In this document: positions 42,927-52,600 of the stretch, piece by piece | Layout: the number at the start of each line of letters is the position of its first letter | Numbering within the stretch: position 1 is the first letter of the stretch | NCBI GenBank assembly: GCA_045630965.1 | Contig: JAZQTU010000031.1 | Location: forward strand, 37,587-101,586 | Reading direction: 5' to 3' | Source of the DNA: HGM04593 sp045630965 | GTDB lineage: Bacteria; Bacteroidota; Bacteroidia; Bacteroidales; Bacteroidaceae | DNA: 64,000 bases | Notes under the pieces: model-generated | The model's database searches: none | What the model saw: only the letters and a program-made list of their open reading frames with translations | Told to the model about the DNA's origin: nothing | Translations under genes and position numbers: made by a program

Positions 42927-43097
42927 ATGAAAAAGGTATATACATCACCTCTTGCCACAGAGGTAAACATTGAGGCAACAAATATGCTCGCCACATCAAT
43001 ACAGATTAACAATAATACAACTGTAGACACAAGCAACGGTGGTCAGCTTTCAACAGGTCACCGCGGAACATGGGGTAACCTGTGGGAGAAAAATTAA
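42927..43097 (+). CDS. 56-residue micropeptide, WGNLW family
   Basis: Encodes a 56-residue peptide starting MKKVYTSPLATEVNIEATN, with a central MLATSI motif and a C-terminus RGTWGNLWEKN. A second peptide of the same design is encoded at 45578-45739 (MKRVYFPPQ .. FILANSI .. DKWGNLWQ). The common parts are MK[KR]VYxxP, a hydrophobic LA[TN]SI motif after about 20 residues and WGNLW at the end, separated by a variable Asn/Gly/Ser-rich stretch. There is no signal peptide or transmembrane helix. A strong terminator follows. The layout resembles a precursor peptide (leader plus core), but no modification enzyme is adjacent; function is unknown. Confidence 0.7.
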   Translation: MKKVYTSPLATEVNIEATNMLATSIQINNNTTVDTSNGGQLSTGHRGTWGNLWEKN

Positions 43098-43138
43098 TTA
43101 AGGATATTTATTCTCATAAATATTAAATTTGATTTGTT

Positions 43139-43170
43139 AGAGAGGCTGTGCCGCGAGGTACGGCCTCTCT
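43139..43170 (+). terminator. Intrinsic terminator after the first WGNLW peptide gene
   Basis: A 14-bp stem with two G-T pairs, built on AGAGAGGC and its complement, closes a GCGA tetraloop and is followed by TTATTA. Confidence 0.85.
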
Positions 43171-43250
43171 TTATTAGAATCGTTAAAACTAAAAACAGAC
43201 AGGCGGTGCGTGCTTTTACACTATTTTTATGATATATTAATAAAAATTTG

Positions 43251-43258
43251 TACCTTTG
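43251..43258 (+). promoter_or_regulatory. -7 promoter element for the DUF819-tdh operon
   Basis: TACCTTTG, a full consensus match, 41 bases before the ATG at 43300. Confidence 0.65.
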
Positions 43259-43299
43259 CGAGAAATATACTTGACATAAGTAACTAAAACAGACAAACG

Positions 43300-44469
43300 A
43301 TGTTAGGAAATATTCTGCTGCTTGTTTTCTATCTGATAGCACCGGCATTGATTCTTTTGGTATGTCGCAAGACTAAGGTATTCAACAAGATTGGTCCTGT
43401 ATTGACACTATACGTGTTGGGAGTTGTAGTTGCGAACATTGGTATTTTCCCAACCGAGGAGGTTGCACATGCCAAGATGTTCGGCTTCATGGAGACAATA
43501 TCGGAAGTTCTCATTCCACTGGCTCTGCCTATGTTGCTTTTCGGTTGCAATTTCAAGAAATTCTCATTGGGTAAGTCGATGGGGGCATTTGTAATTGGTG
43601 TAATATCTGTAGTTGCCTTTGTTTTAGTAGGATTCATCATGCTCAGGAAGAATCTTGGTGAGGAGGGCCCAATGATGAGTGCAGCTCTTACAGGACAGTA
43701 CCTTGGAGGTGCTGCAAACCTTGCAGCAATCAAGCAGATGCTTGGCTTGAGCACAGAGAACTTTGTAATTCTGTCGACCTGTAACCTCATTATATCATTC
43801 TTCTACCTGATGTTCCTCATGGGAGGTGGTGTAAAGTTTGCACGTAAGATTGTTGGCAAGCGCGGTGGAAAGGACCAGAATGTAAACGTAGAGGAGTATA
43901 CCGAGGAGAACCCATACAAGGATTTCGGAAAGAAAAAGAGCATTATACAGTTGCTGAAGGTATTGGTGGCATCGGTTGTCATCATGGGTATTTCTGTTTA
44001 CGTAGGCACTGTTGCCGGACGTGGAAACGGCATTTCAATGGTTGCGCTAATTCTCTCTATCACCACCCTGTCGCTGCTGTTGACAAGTTGGAAAGAGGTA
44101 CGCACATGGGACAAGAGCTACGACGCCGGCATGTACCTTATATATGTGTTCTGCCTTGTAATGGCAACAATGGCCGACCTGAGCACCATCGATTGGGAAC
44201 AGAGCCTTTACATATTGCTCTTCCAGGCTATAATAATATTCGGTTCACTGTTCCTGACAATTATTTTTGCCAGACTGTTCCGTATTGATGCCGACACTGC
44301 AGTCATTACATCGGACACACTTGTCAACTCCCCTATCTGTGTTCCAATGATTGCGGCAACCATGAAGAACAAGGATGTCATTGTCACAGGTATCACCAAC
44401 GGTCTTTTGGGATATGCCGTAGGAAACTACATCGGTTATCTGATGTTCTGCCTGCTGGGAGTGCTTTAA
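43300..44469 (+). CDS. DUF819 family membrane protein
   Basis: A 389-residue inner-membrane protein with about ten to eleven hydrophobic segments and the DUF819 features EVLIPLALPMLLFGC, a glycine-rich LTGQYLGGAANLAA, and NSPICVPMIAATMKNKD near the C-terminus. The family is predicted to be transporters related to the bile/arsenite/riboflavin fold, with unknown substrates. It lies 18 bases upstream of the threonine dehydrogenase gene and is probably co-transcribed, so threonine, glycine or a related metabolite is a reasonable guess for its substrate. Confidence 0.88.
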   Translation: MLGNILLLVFYLIAPALILLVCRKTKVFNKIGPVLTLYVLGVVVANIGIFPTEEVAHAKMFGFMETISEVLIPLALPMLLFGCNFKKFSLGKSMGAFVIGVISVVAFVLVGFIMLRKNLGEEGPMMSAALTGQYLGGAANLAAIKQMLGLSTENFVILSTCNLIISFFYLMFLMGGGVKFARKIVGKRGGKDQNVNVEEYTEENPYKDFGKKKSIIQLLKVLVASVVIMGISVYVGTVAGRGNGISMVALILSITTLSLLLTSWKEVRTWDKSYDAGMYLIYVFCLVMATMADLSTIDWEQSLYILLFQAIIIFGSLFLTIIFARLFRIDADTAVITSDTLVNSPICVPMIAATMKNKDVIVTGITNGLLGYAVGNYIGYLMFCLLGVL

Positions 44470-44487
44470 TTTAGAAAATATACAAAA

Positions 44488-45444
44488 ATGAAAAATATAC
44501 TTGTCATAGGTTCTACCGGTCAGATAGGATCGGAACTCACAATGAAGTTGCGTAACATGATTCCTAATGGAAACGTTGTTGCAGGCTACATCCCCGGAGC
44601 AGAGCCCAAAGGCATACTACTTGAAAGCGGCCCTGCTGAAGAGGCTAACGTAAAGAATGTACAGCAGCTTGCCGACATTGTAGAGAAATACAAGATTGAC
44701 ACCATATACAACCTTGCGGCGTTGCTGTCGGCTGTTGCCGAATCAAAGCCTCTGCTGGCGTGGGATATTCAGATGAATGGCCTTATAAACATTCTTGAGA
44801 TTGCACGCGAAAAGAAATGTGCGGTGTTCACTCCAAGCTCTATCGGTTCATTCGGCCCCAACACTCCACGCGACAACACCCCACAGGATACAATACAGCG
44901 TCCACGTACCATGTACGGAGTGACAAAGGTTGCAACAGAGCTATTGAGCGACTATTACTTCAACAAGTATGGTGTTGACACACGCGCCGTACGTTTCCCG
45001 GGACTCATATCAAACGTGACACTACCCGGCGGTGGCACAACAGACTATGCTGTAGAGATATATTATGCTGCAGTCAAGGGTGAGGATTTCGCATGCCCCA
45101 TCCAGCCCGGTACATTCATGGACATGATGTACATGCCCGACGCGCTTAAGGCGGCTGTAGACATCATGAATGCCGACCCTTCAAGACTCATTCACCGCAA
45201 TGCGTTCAACGTGGCATCGATGAGCTTTGACCCGGAGATTATAAAGGCATCAATCCTGAAATATATCCCTGACTTCAAAATGCATTACGAGTTTGACCCT
45301 GTGCGCCAGGCTATCGCCGATTCATGGCCAAACAGAATGGACGACTCATGCGCCCGCGAAGAGTGGGATTGGAAACCAAGCTACGACCTTGATTCCATGA
45401 CACAGGACATGATAAAGACTCTACGCGAAAGATTCAATAAGTAA
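44488..45444 (+). CDS. tdh: L-threonine 3-dehydrogenase, SDR type
   Basis: Oxidises threonine to 2-amino-3-ketobutyrate with NAD. The 318-residue extended short-chain dehydrogenase has the Rossmann loop VIGSTGQIGSELTMKL, the YNLAALLSAVAE segment and the catalytic Tyr-x3-Lys in MYGVTKVATELL. FTPSSIGSFGPNTPRDNTPQ is a hallmark of the SDR-type TDH family as opposed to zinc-dependent Tdh. The product is the substrate of Kbl at 39046-40236. Confidence 0.94.
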   Translation: MKNILVIGSTGQIGSELTMKLRNMIPNGNVVAGYIPGAEPKGILLESGPAEEANVKNVQQLADIVEKYKIDTIYNLAALLSAVAESKPLLAWDIQMNGLINILEIAREKKCAVFTPSSIGSFGPNTPRDNTPQDTIQRPRTMYGVTKVATELLSDYYFNKYGVDTRAVRFPGLISNVTLPGGGTTDYAVEIYYAAVKGEDFACPIQPGTFMDMMYMPDALKAAVDIMNADPSRLIHRNAFNVASMSFDPEIIKASILKYIPDFKMHYEFDPVRQAIADSWPNRMDDSCAREEWDWKPSYDLDSMTQDMIKTLRERFNK

Positions 45445-45451
45445 AAAATAC

Positions 45452-45486
45452 AAGCGAAGGCAACTATAATTAAGTTGCCTTCGCTT
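45452..45486 (+). terminator. Intrinsic terminator after tdh
   Basis: A 14-bp perfect stem (AAGCGAAGGCAACT) with a 7-base loop followed by a T-tract. Confidence 0.9.
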
Positions 45487-45577
45487 TTTTATAAGAACAA
45501 AAATATCATTCCGGTTGTTCATTAAACAGGCCTCATGAAAATGCAGGCAGATGTCTAATAACGAAAATGATATTAAA

Positions 45578-45739
45578 ATGAAGAGAGTCTATTTTCCTCC
45601 ACAATGCGAAATGACAAATTACGAGCTTGAGACGTTCATACTCGCCAACAGCATACCACAAATCGCTAACGAAAGAAGAGGCGGCATTATTGGCGAAAAG
45701 AACAGCCCTGCAGACAAGTGGGGAAATCTTTGGCAATAG
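45578..45739 (+). CDS. 53-residue micropeptide, WGNLW family
   Basis: Encodes a 53-residue peptide, MKRVYFPPQCEMTNYELET then FILANSI, a variable Arg/Gly-rich stretch (NERRGGIIGEKN) and the ending ADKWGNLWQ. It is a paralogue of the 56-residue peptide at 42927-43097. An in-frame ATG at 45551 would add nine residues, but 45578 gives the N-terminus shared by both copies. The end of the gene lies in a 50-bp perfect palindrome. It has no recognisable domain, and the neighbouring tdh and nadA genes give no clue to function. Confidence 0.65.
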   Translation: MKRVYFPPQCEMTNYELETFILANSIPQIANERRGGIIGEKNSPADKWGNLWQ

Positions 45740-45782
45740 AACAAATCCCAAAAGTCATGACTTTTGGGATTTGTTCTATTGC
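45733..45782. terminator. Bidirectional terminator, 50-bp perfect palindrome
   Basis: A continuous 50-bp perfect palindrome (25-bp arms, no obligatory loop) centred on GTCATGAC. Its left arm contains the TAG stop of the micropeptide gene and its right end lies one base before the nadA stop codon. Confidence 0.85.
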
Positions 45783-45783
45783 T

Positions 45784-46764
45784 TTACTTTGAAAGTTCCA
45801 GCATCCTGACTATCGGTTTCTTTGCATCTTCGCGCAGAGATTCGTCAAGTTCAACTGCCGGCCACTCATATTTAAGTGTGTTATACAATTTCTCAAGAGT
45901 ATTCAGGCGCATATAGCCACATTCGTTGCATGCACAAGGACCTGTCATTGGAGGTACGGGGATAAACTCCTTGTCGGGGCAACGCTTCATCATTTCGTGC
46001 AGAATTCCACTCTCTGTTGCTACAATGAACTGCTTTGCTTCGCTCTTTTCGGCAAATGAGAGTATTGCCGCCGTTGAGCCGATGAAGTCGGCAAGGGCGA
46101 GCACTCCGCTCTTACATTCAGGGTGAGCAAGAACTTTAGCATCGGGATTGGCTACCTTGAGCTCCACTATCTTTTCAATGGAGAACTGTTCGTGAACGTG
46201 ACAGCCACCGTCCCAAAGCAACATGTTGCGATGTGTAACAGCATTGAGATAACCGCCGAGATTCTTGTCGGGAGCAAAGATTATCTTTTCATCCTTTGGA
46301 AAACTGTCTACGACAGCACGTGCATTGGTAGAGGTCACAACGATGTCGGTCAATGCCTTCACTGCTGCCGATGTATTCACATAGGCTACGACCTTGTGGT
46401 CGGGGTGAATGGCCTTGAAACGTGCCAATTCTTCGGCCGGGCAGCTTTCGGCAAGCGAACAGCCGGCATTGAGGTCGGGAATAAGCACCTTCTTTTCGGG
46501 GCTAAGTATCTTGTTTGTTTCGGCCATGAAATGTACACCGCACATAACAAGTATATCAGCTGTTGTCTTTTCGGCTATCTGCGCCAAAGCAAGACTGTCA
46601 CCTACAAAGTCGGCTACATCCTGTATTGTGCCGTCGGTGTAATAATGAGCAAGCACTACTGCGTTCTTCTCCTCGCAAAGACGTCTGATTTCCGCCTTGA
46701 GGTCAATACCTTCGGGAACAGCCTCATCGATGTATCCCTTTTCTATCCACTCCTGTTTTATCAT
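45784..46764 (-). CDS. nadA: Quinolinate synthase
   Basis: Iron-sulfur enzyme condensing iminoaspartate with dihydroxyacetone phosphate to quinolinate in NAD synthesis. The 326-residue protein has the conserved VLAHYYTDGTIQDVADFVGD N-terminus and the three cluster cysteines in NAGCSLAESCPAEE, AHPECKSG and ACNECGYMRLN. nadB and nadC are not adjacent. A promoter element lies 18 bases upstream. Confidence 0.96.
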   Translation of the reverse strand: MIKQEWIEKGYIDEAVPEGIDLKAEIRRLCEEKNAVVLAHYYTDGTIQDVADFVGDSLALAQIAEKTTADILVMCGVHFMAETNKILSPEKKVLIPDLNAGCSLAESCPAEELARFKAIHPDHKVVAYVNTSAAVKALTDIVVTSTNARAVVDSFPKDEKIIFAPDKNLGGYLNAVTHRNMLLWDGGCHVHEQFSIEKIVELKVANPDAKVLAHPECKSGVLALADFIGSTAAILSFAEKSEAKQFIVATESGILHEMMKRCPDKEFIPVPPMTGPCACNECGYMRLNTLEKLYNTLKYEWPAVELDESLREDAKKPIVRMLELSK

Positions 46765-46782
46765 GATTGTAAATATTTACTT

Positions 46783-46792
46783 TGCGAAGATA
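46783..46792 (-). promoter_or_regulatory. -7 promoter element for nadA
   Basis: TATCTTCGCA on the minus strand, 18 bases upstream of the nadA ATG. Confidence 0.6.
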
Positions 46793-46893
46793 CAACATTT
46801 TCCTACACGAAAAAACTTTATTGAAAGATATAACCTTTAATAACAGATGCAAAAAAACAAAAGAAGATGTTGTATTTTCAAAAACTTACGTTC

Positions 46894-47832
46894 TTACTTG
46901 CCCTCTCTTTTATTGAATGGAAAGGAAAAATTATAAGTTGCTCCTATCCTCACCTGATGAAACGGCCAATCATTCAACCCCACTCTGTAACCGGCTGTAA
47001 CACCGAAATCGCCCCAGTTGTAGGAGGTGTCGAACTTGAAGGTCATAGGAGCATCGCCATAACGTTCCCAACCGACATATCCGCTCCATTCGGCACTGGC
47101 AGTAAATGACTTAAGGTTATAATCGACACGCAATCCGTACATTACTGCATCATTCTGCCTGCCATTGTCTGTCTGCCAACAAAGGAAACCCGAGGAGGCC
47201 GCCAGTTTCAAAGAGCTGTTGCCACCGGGCAATGTAAATCGTCTGCCCAATGTAGCATCAAAGAAATACCCAGCATTGTCGTAATAACGGGCAAAGTAAT
47301 AATCACCGCCGGACGCAGTCTTCAATGCAACCCTCAATATAAAATCAAGCCAGTTCTTCTCCTGGCAGAGCATTGCTATATCTGTAGAGACATATATGTC
47401 ACCGGTCAACCGGCCTGTTGTATATCCGTCGCTTTCAACACGCCTGTAACTATTAACGGCCGGAGAAACTGAGTAATACTCGAACATATTACCCCACAAG
47501 ACAAGGTTTACACGGGAACTGAACAACGGAACTGTAAGCCTTGCAAATATATCTGTTGTGAAATCTTCCTTTGCTGTAGTTGTTGTTCCAAAGTAATTGT
47601 CGGAATAGATTTCCAGTTTACACCCTATAAGCCTGTCACCGTTCAGCACCTCCGGAACAGGGAAGGCGTTTGGGCCAAAAAATTCGGGAGCAATACCGGT
47701 CTTGTTTGACAATGTCGGTTTCATGATAGGGGTTGTCGGTACATGTCCGTCATTGGAGGAGAAAGCCCAGACATCCAAAGAGACAATACACAGGAATAGC
47801 CAGCATGCTATTTTTAGTGATTTCGTGTTCAT
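46894..47832 (-). CDS. Predicted outer-membrane beta-barrel protein
   Basis: A 312-residue protein with a signal peptide (ACWLFLCIVSLDVWAFSS) and a series of amphipathic strands (DIFARLTVPLFS, DFILRVALKTAS, YFFDATLGRRFTL, HQVRIGATYNFSF) ending in an aromatic strand. It is expected to be a 12-14 strand outer-membrane barrel. I do not recognise the family. It lies 32 bases downstream of a PAP2-type phosphatase gene, so the two may work together on envelope lipid or lipid-carrier metabolism. Confidence 0.75.
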   Translation of the reverse strand: MNTKSLKIACWLFLCIVSLDVWAFSSNDGHVPTTPIMKPTLSNKTGIAPEFFGPNAFPVPEVLNGDRLIGCKLEIYSDNYFGTTTTAKEDFTTDIFARLTVPLFSSRVNLVLWGNMFEYYSVSPAVNSYRRVESDGYTTGRLTGDIYVSTDIAMLCQEKNWLDFILRVALKTASGGDYYFARYYDNAGYFFDATLGRRFTLPGGNSSLKLAASSGFLCWQTDNGRQNDAVMYGLRVDYNLKSFTASAEWSGYVGWERYGDAPMTFKFDTSYNWGDFGVTAGYRVGLNDWPFHQVRIGATYNFSFPFNKREGK

Positions 47833-47864
47833 GTTTCAAGATATTTCGGATACTCTTGAGTATA

Positions 47865-48410
47865 TTATAACGACATTGAAAAATAGATACCGCACCCACC
47901 GTCACCGGTAAATGTCGGCGCAAGCGTCATGTCGTGTTTCTTTGCAAACGGTGTGGTAAAAAGCAAGCCGCTTCCAACACCGATTGCAGCACCGGCAACG
48001 ACATCCCAAATATCGTGTTTACGCGCATACATTCTGCCCCATGCGACATAACCGCCCACAATATACGCCGGAACGCCCCATTTCCAGCCATAGCGTTTCA
48101 TTAGGAATGTTGCGCCGGCAAATGCCAGTTGGTTATGGTTTGACGGGAAGGCATCAAAACCGCTACCGTCGGGGCGGCTCTTCTCAACACTGTACTTGAG
48201 TATATATGTCACGGCTGTTGATATGGCAACGGTCTTTCCAAGCTCTAAAAAGCCCTCGTAGTCACCCTTGCACAATGACACTCCTGCACCAATGGCAGCT
48301 GGGACGAACATGGCGACATCGGTAGAGAGGTCGACACTCCTGCTCGTCTGTGCATCAGCTGTGACAAACGACAGCATTGCAGCAAGCATCATCAACAACA
48401 TTTTTTTCAT
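47865..48410 (-). CDS. PAP2-family phosphatase, secreted
   Basis: A 181-residue protein with a signal peptide (MLLMMLAAMLSFVTADAQ) and the three PAP2 motifs: KYSVEKSRPDG (K-x6-RP class), AFPSNHNQLAFAG (PSGH-type, here PSNH) and RMYARKHDIWDVVAGAAIG (R-x5-HD-x2-D). It probably dephosphorylates a lipid or isoprenoid phosphate in the periplasm. An in-frame ATG at 48434 overlaps the preceding gene; 48410 gives a normal signal peptide. It follows the upstream membrane-protein gene after only two bases. Confidence 0.86.
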   Translation of the reverse strand: MKKMLLMMLAAMLSFVTADAQTSRSVDLSTDVAMFVPAAIGAGVSLCKGDYEGFLELGKTVAISTAVTYILKYSVEKSRPDGSGFDAFPSNHNQLAFAGATFLMKRYGWKWGVPAYIVGGYVAWGRMYARKHDIWDVVAGAAIGVGSGLLFTTPFAKKHDMTLAPTFTGDGGCGIYFSMSL

Positions 48411-48412
48411 AT

Positions 48413-48724
48413 TCACTCCTTTTCGAGCGCCCACAGCACGGCAATCACAGAGAATACAGCAGCTACGAACAATACGGCTATTGATATAAACAGTTCGGAA
48501 ATATTGAACAAGGGAATTGCCAAGATAAGCAAGCTTATAATAAAGAGCAACACCACTGAAAGCGGACGTATACGACGTGGATTAAAATTGAATTCTCTCC
48601 ACCAAGTGAACTTACCATTCTTTAAGCCCGGACCATATTTCTTGCAATACAAGGAATCGATCTTACCTGTGGCTGTAACAAGAGCCAACAGAATCAGAAC
48701 TGATGCTACAATATAAAATTCCAT
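48413..48724 (-). CDS. Small membrane protein, unknown function
   Basis: A 103-residue protein with three hydrophobic segments (YIVASVLILLALVTATG, VVLLFIISLLILAIPLF, ISIAVLFVAAVFSVIAVLWA) and a basic middle (NPRRIRP). It sits two bases upstream of the PAP2 gene in the same operon. Family not recognised. Confidence 0.7.
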   Translation of the reverse strand: MEFYIVASVLILLALVTATGKIDSLYCKKYGPGLKNGKFTWWREFNFNPRRIRPLSVVLLFIISLLILAIPLFNISELFISIAVLFVAAVFSVIAVLWALEKE

Positions 48725-48910
48725 ATAAAAATTTTTACGAGTTATACATTAATTTCAGAACAGAAGAACTACTCAATCTTTGTTCTACAAAAATAGTACA
48801 ATCAGCTATTATGCACAATTTTTTATAAGTAAATTTTATTTTGTAGATATTTCTGAGAAATATCCTATTTTATGGTTATATTAGCATGATTTTTCACAAA
48901 TACACAAATT

Positions 48911-49567
48911 ATGAATGTCATAAATATCTTTATTGAATGGTTCAGAGGAATAACTTTCCTACAAATAATAGACTTTATAGGAACATTTGCTTTCGCCATA
49001 AGCGGTATACGTCTGGCGTCTGCCAAACAGTTCGACTGGTTCGGAGCATACGTTGTCGGCGCTGCCACAGCCATTGGTGGAGGTACATTGCGTGATGTAA
49101 TGCTCGACGTCCCAGTGTTCTGGATGCACGACGGAGTTTACCTTGTGTGTACAGCTATAGCCCTGATATGGGTAATCCAGTTCCGAAAGTACATGATCAA
49201 GATGCACATAACATTCTTTATCTTTGACGCCATAGGTCTTGCACTGTTCACCATAGTAGGTATCCAAAAGACCATTGACTGCGGGCTGCCTGTTTGGGTA
49301 GGCATAGTCATGGGTACAATGACCGGTGTTGCAGGAGGTATCATACGAGATGTACTCATCAACGAGGTACCGCTCATTTTCCGCAAGGAGATTTATGCCA
49401 TGGCATGTGTTGTAGGCGGTCTTGTATTCGGTTTATGCTACATACTGGAGATGCCGACCGTGATCACTCACCTTACCTGCGGCGCATCGGTATTCCTGAC
49501 ACGCGTATTGGCTGTCAAGTACCAGATTTGCCTTCCTACATTAAAGCCCGAAAGTGACCATAAATAA
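48911..49567 (+). CDS. TRIC/YadS family cation channel-like membrane protein
   Basis: A 218-residue inner-membrane protein with two homologous halves, each with the glycine-rich GIRLASAKQFDWFGAYVVGA / TAIGGGTLRDVML pattern and its second copy MTGVAGGIIRDVLINEVPLI. This is the UPF0126/TRIC-type family; prokaryotic TRIC proteins are trimeric potassium-permeable channels. About seven transmembrane segments are seen. It is 36 bases upstream of the GH20 gene but unlikely to be functionally linked. Confidence 0.88.
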   Translation: MNVINIFIEWFRGITFLQIIDFIGTFAFAISGIRLASAKQFDWFGAYVVGAATAIGGGTLRDVMLDVPVFWMHDGVYLVCTAIALIWVIQFRKYMIKMHITFFIFDAIGLALFTIVGIQKTIDCGLPVWVGIVMGTMTGVAGGIIRDVLINEVPLIFRKEIYAMACVVGGLVFGLCYILEMPTVITHLTCGASVFLTRVLAVKYQICLPTLKPESDHK

Positions 49568-49603
49568 TACAAACACAAACATCATAAATAAACCACAAAA
49601 GCA

Positions 49604-52600
49604 ATGAAAAGGATTATACATTCAATACTTATGGTTCTTGTCTGCCTGCCTATGACTATTATGGCAGACAGCCGTATCAACCTGACACCGCTTCCCATGA
49701 AAATGACTGTAGGGAACGGGGATTTGACATTGCCGGAGAGTTTTACTATTTCAACCGGTGATCTCAACAACGCAATGGCTGAAGAGGCAACCAAATTCAG
49801 CAAGTTGTTTAACGAGGTGACAGGCTATTCTGTTACTGTGACAAGCGACAATGATGCCTTCATAAAAATGCACAAGTACACCGGTAACGAAGCTATCGGC
49901 AACGAGGGCTATACTTTGGACATTACAGCCAACGGCATATCGATTGCTGCAAACGACGCAAAAGGTTTCTATTATGCATTCCAGAGCATAAAGAAGATGT
50001 TGCCGGCAAATGTAATGGCAGAGGTTAAGGATGACAACATCACCAATTATTCACTACCCATTGTGAGCATTGTTGATGCCCCACGTTTTGAATGGCGAGG
50101 ATTCATGCTCGATGTAAGCCGCCACTACTTCACCACTGACGAGATAAAGCGCATGATTGATGTGATGGCATACTACAAGATGAACCGTTTCCACTGGCAC
50201 CTTACCGACGACCAAGGATGGCGCTTCGAGGTAAAGAAATACCCTCGCCTCACAACCGTAGGTGCTACACGTAATAACTCATGGAGTGTAGACCCTGAAT
50301 ATGGTGGCTATTACATAAACGAGCCTTACGGACCATATTTCTACACACAGGAGGAGTGCCGCGACATTGTGGCATACGCAGCCGAACGTCACATAGAGGT
50401 AGTTCCCGAAGTGGAGTTCCCCGGACACTCATGTGCCGTAAACGCTGCTTATCCTGAATTCAGCTGTTGGCCCGACGGAGCACACAGCGTACAAGTGAAC
50501 GGCGGTATATTCAGCGATGTGCTGAACGTTGCCAACCCACACGCAGTACAGTTCGTAAAGGATGTTATCGATGAGGTTATCGATGTATTCCCTTATCACC
50601 AGATACATATAGGCGGAGACGAGACACCGATAAGCGCATGGCAAGGCAATGCAGAGTGCCAGGCATTGATGCAGAAAATGGGCTACAGCAATATACGCGA
50701 ACTGCAGTCACACTTTGTACGCGAGATTTCGGACTATGTAACAGCTAAAGAGGGCGACAAGAAACGTACCGTTATAATGTGGAACGAGAGCCTCACAGCA
50801 GGTGGTACAAACGAGGAACTTATCAAGGGTACAAACGGTATGATGATGTGCTGGGAGAGCGGACAGGTGCAACCTTGCGCACGCAAAGCAGCCGAATATG
50901 GAATGAATTCTGTAATCACCCCATGGGGCCCATACTACATCAACCGCAAGCAGAGCAAAGACCCGGGCGAACCTACAGGAGCTGGCTACGGTGACGACAC
51001 TGTTGAAGCAACATACAATTACGTACCAGTCCCTGCCGACGTTCCTGCCGAACTGCAGAAATATTACATTGGCGTACAAGGTACATTCTGGACAGAACAC
51101 GTACAGAGCAACTACCTGCTTGAATACCTTGCACTGCCACGTCTTATTGCCATTGCCGAAACTGGTTGGACACCTGCAAGCAAAAAGAATTTCAGCGACT
51201 TCCAGCAACGTATAACAAAAGATACCCTTTTGCTCAACTACAACAACTATGAATACGGCCGCCACTATATTCTCAACGGCAATAACAGCGATAACGGCAA
51301 GGTTATGCCTACTCCATCGACTGACGAGAGCAAAACTTGGTATCGCATTGTCACAACAGCTACCGATACACGTGCCGGACGTTGCATACAATTGTTGCGC
51401 GAAGGAATGGAGATTGCAGACAAGACAGGAACTGCACCTGCCAACCGTCTGTGGAACAGCGAAATCATAGAAGATGAGAGCAATGCCGGATACGACTATC
51501 AGCAATGGGCGTTCATGCAAGACCCTGCCAACCCCGAGCATTGGGCTATCGTAAACAAAGCAAAACCAAATGGTTCGGTAAAGGGCACACCTACTGCCGA
51601 GAACAATACCGGACGCTGGGATTATGACGACAACAACCGTCACTACGATTTTATCTTTGGCGACAAGGCGTACGCAAAGAACGGTAGCAATTACAACTAC
51701 AGCATACGAAGCCAAAAGGTTTCGAACGGCAACATGTGCCTCAACTACGCAGGCCCAGGACAGAATCATTCAATCAACCTTTGGAGCGACCCGGCCGACG
51801 GTAACGGCGGTATTTGGGAATTCCGCCCTGTGGAAGCACAAGATGCAGAGATAGAAATAAATTACCCTGTAGAGGGCAAGTTCTACCGCATAATAAACAA
51901 CACCGAACGTTTCAAGGGCTGGACAATCTATGACAACAACGACGGTAAAGTAACAGCAGCAAAGCAACAATATGGCGCCGATATTTGGGTGCTTACCGAT
52001 TGTGAGACAACCGCCGCGGGACAGACATTCAAGTTGCAGAACACAACAACCGGCCTTTACATTAGCAGCAACACTGCACCAATAGCCTTGGGCAACAACG
52101 GCGTAACGCTCACCAATGTCTACAACACCAAGAGCGGTGACTTCAGCATAAGAATGGGCGAAGAGGCACTGTGCCCCACACCGGAACGTGCAGCAACAAA
52201 CCCCAACACTCTTGGCAAGGGAGGTATATACCCACAGGGAACAGGCTGGATTTTTGAAGAGGCATACCCTGTATGCTACGTATGCATTGATGAGAACGGT
52301 AATTTAATCAAGGTCGATTACCAGGCTGCAACAGCAGGTAAACCGTTTACAGCCGTTGCGCCAGCTATTGAAAACTACGAAATTCAGAAGTACGAAGATA
52401 CCGGCAGTGCTGACGCACCTGTATTAGAAAATGTTACAGAAAGTAGAATTGTAAATGTAACATACAAGCGTGTATCGAACAGCATCACATACCGTTGTTA
52501 CACCTTGGACGGCAACCACATCGCCGACTACACCACCCTATGCATCATTGGAGAAAACCACACTGTAAAATATCCCGAATTGGATTTCTTTACATTAGTT

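Noticed and set aside
46123..46824. 233-residue plus-strand frame antisense to nadA
   Set aside because: nadA is unmistakable on the other strand; the antisense frame has no domain.
50708..51769. 353-residue minus-strand open frame inside the large GH20 gene
   Set aside because: It lies entirely antisense to a well-supported catalytic gene, has a Val/Cys-rich composition typical of reverse-frame shadows and no recognisable motif.
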